From Arabidopsis thaliana (lineage: Eukaryota > Streptophyta > Magnoliopsida > Brassicales > Brassicaceae), in assembly GCF_000001735.4 (NCBI RefSeq), contig NC_003070.9, positions 26,831,971-26,895,970 on the forward strand: a DNA stretch of 64,000 nucleotides. The letters run 5' to 3'. Each line of letters starts with the position of its first letter. The first letter of the stretch is position 1. The position numbers were made by a program, and so were the translations under genes. This document shows, one piece after another, positions 62,197-64,000 of this stretch. The notes below the pieces were generated by a model, which ran no database searches, was not told the DNA's origin, and was given only the letters and a program-made list of their open reading frames with translations.

Positions 62197-64000
62197 TTCA
62201 CATCCAACCAATAAGATCAGATCACCAAACAAAAACTTAATATACTGTTCACACCTGTTCATAACGACACACATCAGATTCACAACTAAAAGCAAAATTG
62301 TATAAACTAAACAACAGAAACAAAGATCTCATAAATACAAGCAATAACAACAGAGCACTTGAGTCAAAGCTGCAAAATTTTACAATGAAATCGAAAAACG
62401 ATAACGACCCAGCAAATGATTTTCAGATCCAATTGTAGAAAGACGAAGAATTGAGGAGAAAGTAGCCGGAGTAAGAATTTACCTGAGAAGCGAATCGGTG
62501 ATTGAGGAAGACAAACCGAAAAGGAAGGCTTCTTCGTAACAAAACCCTTTTCAACGGCGACGTCTCCGATGAGTATCCGATCTAATGAAACCCGGTCGAT
62601 GAAATTCCGACGATCTACCTCGTCTCTGCATCACAATCAATGAAACGCACCTCAATCTATCCCACTTTTTTCACGGGATTTATAGAAGCCGAGGGTTTTT
62701 AACCGTTGTGGTGTTAAAAAAAAAGGTGAAGAGTCAAAAAGAGAGAGACTTTCGAAAATTGAAAAAAACGCGGAAGAATCTGTAGAGTCGACAGAACTGA
62801 TCCGCGAAAGACAAGACAATGGACACAGAGATGGGTGTGAGAAGAGTTTTGAGCAAATTTAATATACACATGAAATGATTGTACCGGTCAATAATTTTGA
62901 ATTTGCAATTACTTTCTTTAAATTTGTTTCCTTACTATATCTTACCTTCTAATCAAAATTATGTGCTTAGCTGTAAAGTGAATAATTTTAAATTGAAGTA
63001 AATTATCATATTTATCTTTACGTTTTGACTAAAGATATTATTATTAGATTTCCTTCTCTGTTGTTGTTCAAACTGATTATTAAATTTCCTACGTTTAAAT
63101 ATTTTTGTACATGAACATTTTTTTGTTTTTTCCAAATTTGATTTGATTTGGGTATAGAAATTAACATATGGGGAGGTTGCCAATTCATTTGTGGGGTTAA
63201 TGGACATGGATGTAGTTTAGTAGTTATAGCCACTATAGTATTGGCCTTATATTTATTTGGTTATAGTATTCAATTCAAACTATTATATCTCCAGAAAGCA
63301 TAATTATTATTATTCCAGTTTCACATTCATTCAGTTTCTTCCTACGAAGAAAAGTAATTTAAAAAAAAAAACTTTTTAAAATCATTTAAATCCTAGGACT
63401 CTTTAACTTTTGTTTAAAAAGAAAAGTGAACTTTTATCTTAGGAATGCATATTCCCGAATATGTGGATCCAATCACTTTTTCCTAATGGATTTACTTCAT
63501 TTTGGTCTATTAATATCATCATTAGGAATATCCCAAAATTTTAAATTAAAAGTATTCAAAAATTCTATTACATATTTTAGATTGTAACAAAACATCACAA
63601 CAAAATAAAATAAAATTATATATGCGTTAAAACAAGACATATGTGTTCCTATGTTAGTTACAAACATACAGACATATGTATAAGTTAGATTTAGATTGGA
63701 AATGCAATTTGGTAATTAGGTATCCAACTTTGACAAAGTAACTCTAAATATTCAATCACAAAATTTTCGATCAAAAACTTTCAGCAACAACAAACCGATC
63801 AAACAAAATAAACAAATATTTTTAAGATTTCCTGATTTTTCCGTTTGTCCAAAATCACTAATTTAATTATCAGAGTAAAAACCATCATACCAATTACTTA
63901 GGACATAAGTTATCTTTCAATAATTTGTTTATCTTCTGGAAATTTGTTTGTATTCCAATTTAAAACCAACGAGCAATGAGTATACACCTTTCTATAACAG
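62197..64000. other. SUN4 leader and AT-rich intergenic end of window
   Basis: The 5' leader of SUN4, with a probable leader intron, reaches to about 62620. Beyond about 62850 the DNA is AT-rich. I found no ORF, RNA gene or repeat that I can support. Confidence 0.55.

Noticed and set aside
1-64000. CRISPR array, integrated phage or bacterial-type operon
   Set aside because: Nothing of the kind is present; the window is ordinary intron-containing plant nuclear DNA.

Overview
This is nuclear DNA of a flowering plant. Spliced genes with GT-AG introns, AT-rich intergenic DNA and plant-specific families (WHIRLY, PPR, P5-type GDSL lipase, F-box) show this. Gene order and content match Arabidopsis thaliana chromosome 1, about At1g71180 to At1g71360. 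I know that order from memory and have not searched it. Ten spliced open frames that I assembled by hand give lengths I recall for those A. thaliana proteins (for example 1613, 707, 596, 374, 358, 328, 324, 238 and 176 aa).

Layout. 0-3 kb: relic of a SAG18 copy, a 3-hydroxyisobutyrate/6-phosphogluconate dehydrogenase-like gene, and SAG18 (-). 4.5-6.6 kb: a bHLH gene (bHLH160/CITF1, -) whose upstream DNA holds a small spliced ORF, a cluster of GTAC cores, an inverted repeat and a perfect 59-bp tandem duplication. 6.9-19.8 kb: a P-class PPR gene (-) diverging from UGGT/EBS1 (+, 37 exons). 20.6-23.3 kb: CSN5B (+) followed by a decayed locus that carries CSN5B-derived sequence. 23.5-29.6 kb: a DUF639 gene and a GDSL lipase (+). 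29.9-37.8 kb: WHY2 (-) and VPS52/POK (+) share a short promoter. 38.3-41.3 kb: a damaged DEAD-box helicase (RH55-like, -) and an F-box-related gene without an F-box (+). 41.6-46.3 kb: a second intact VPS52 copy. 46.7-47.9 kb: RAD52-1/ODB1 (-). 47.9-50.5 kb is gene-poor and AT-rich. 50.5-55.4 kb: an F-box gene (+), a truncated and rearranged ABCC transporter remnant (-) and GDPD4 (-). 55.4-56.4 kb: a retroposon with poly(A) tail and 13-bp target-site duplication. 56.6-62.2 kb: eIF2D-like gene (-), an apparent U5 snRNA gene (+) and a mid-SUN protein gene (-). The last 1.8 kb shows no gene.

The genes are mostly independent housekeeping functions: ER glycoprotein quality control (UGGT), COP9 signalosome deneddylation (CSN5B), GARP vesicle tethering (two VPS52 copies), mitochondrial DNA maintenance (WHY2 and RAD52-1), splicing (U5), translation (eIF2D) and nuclear-envelope/ER membrane organisation (SUN4). 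The most distinctive features are local duplications at different stages of decay (SAG18, CSN5B, VPS52, ABCC, helicase), the retroposon, and the compact inverted-repeat locus beside the copper-linked bHLH gene. I found no clearly new multi-gene system.
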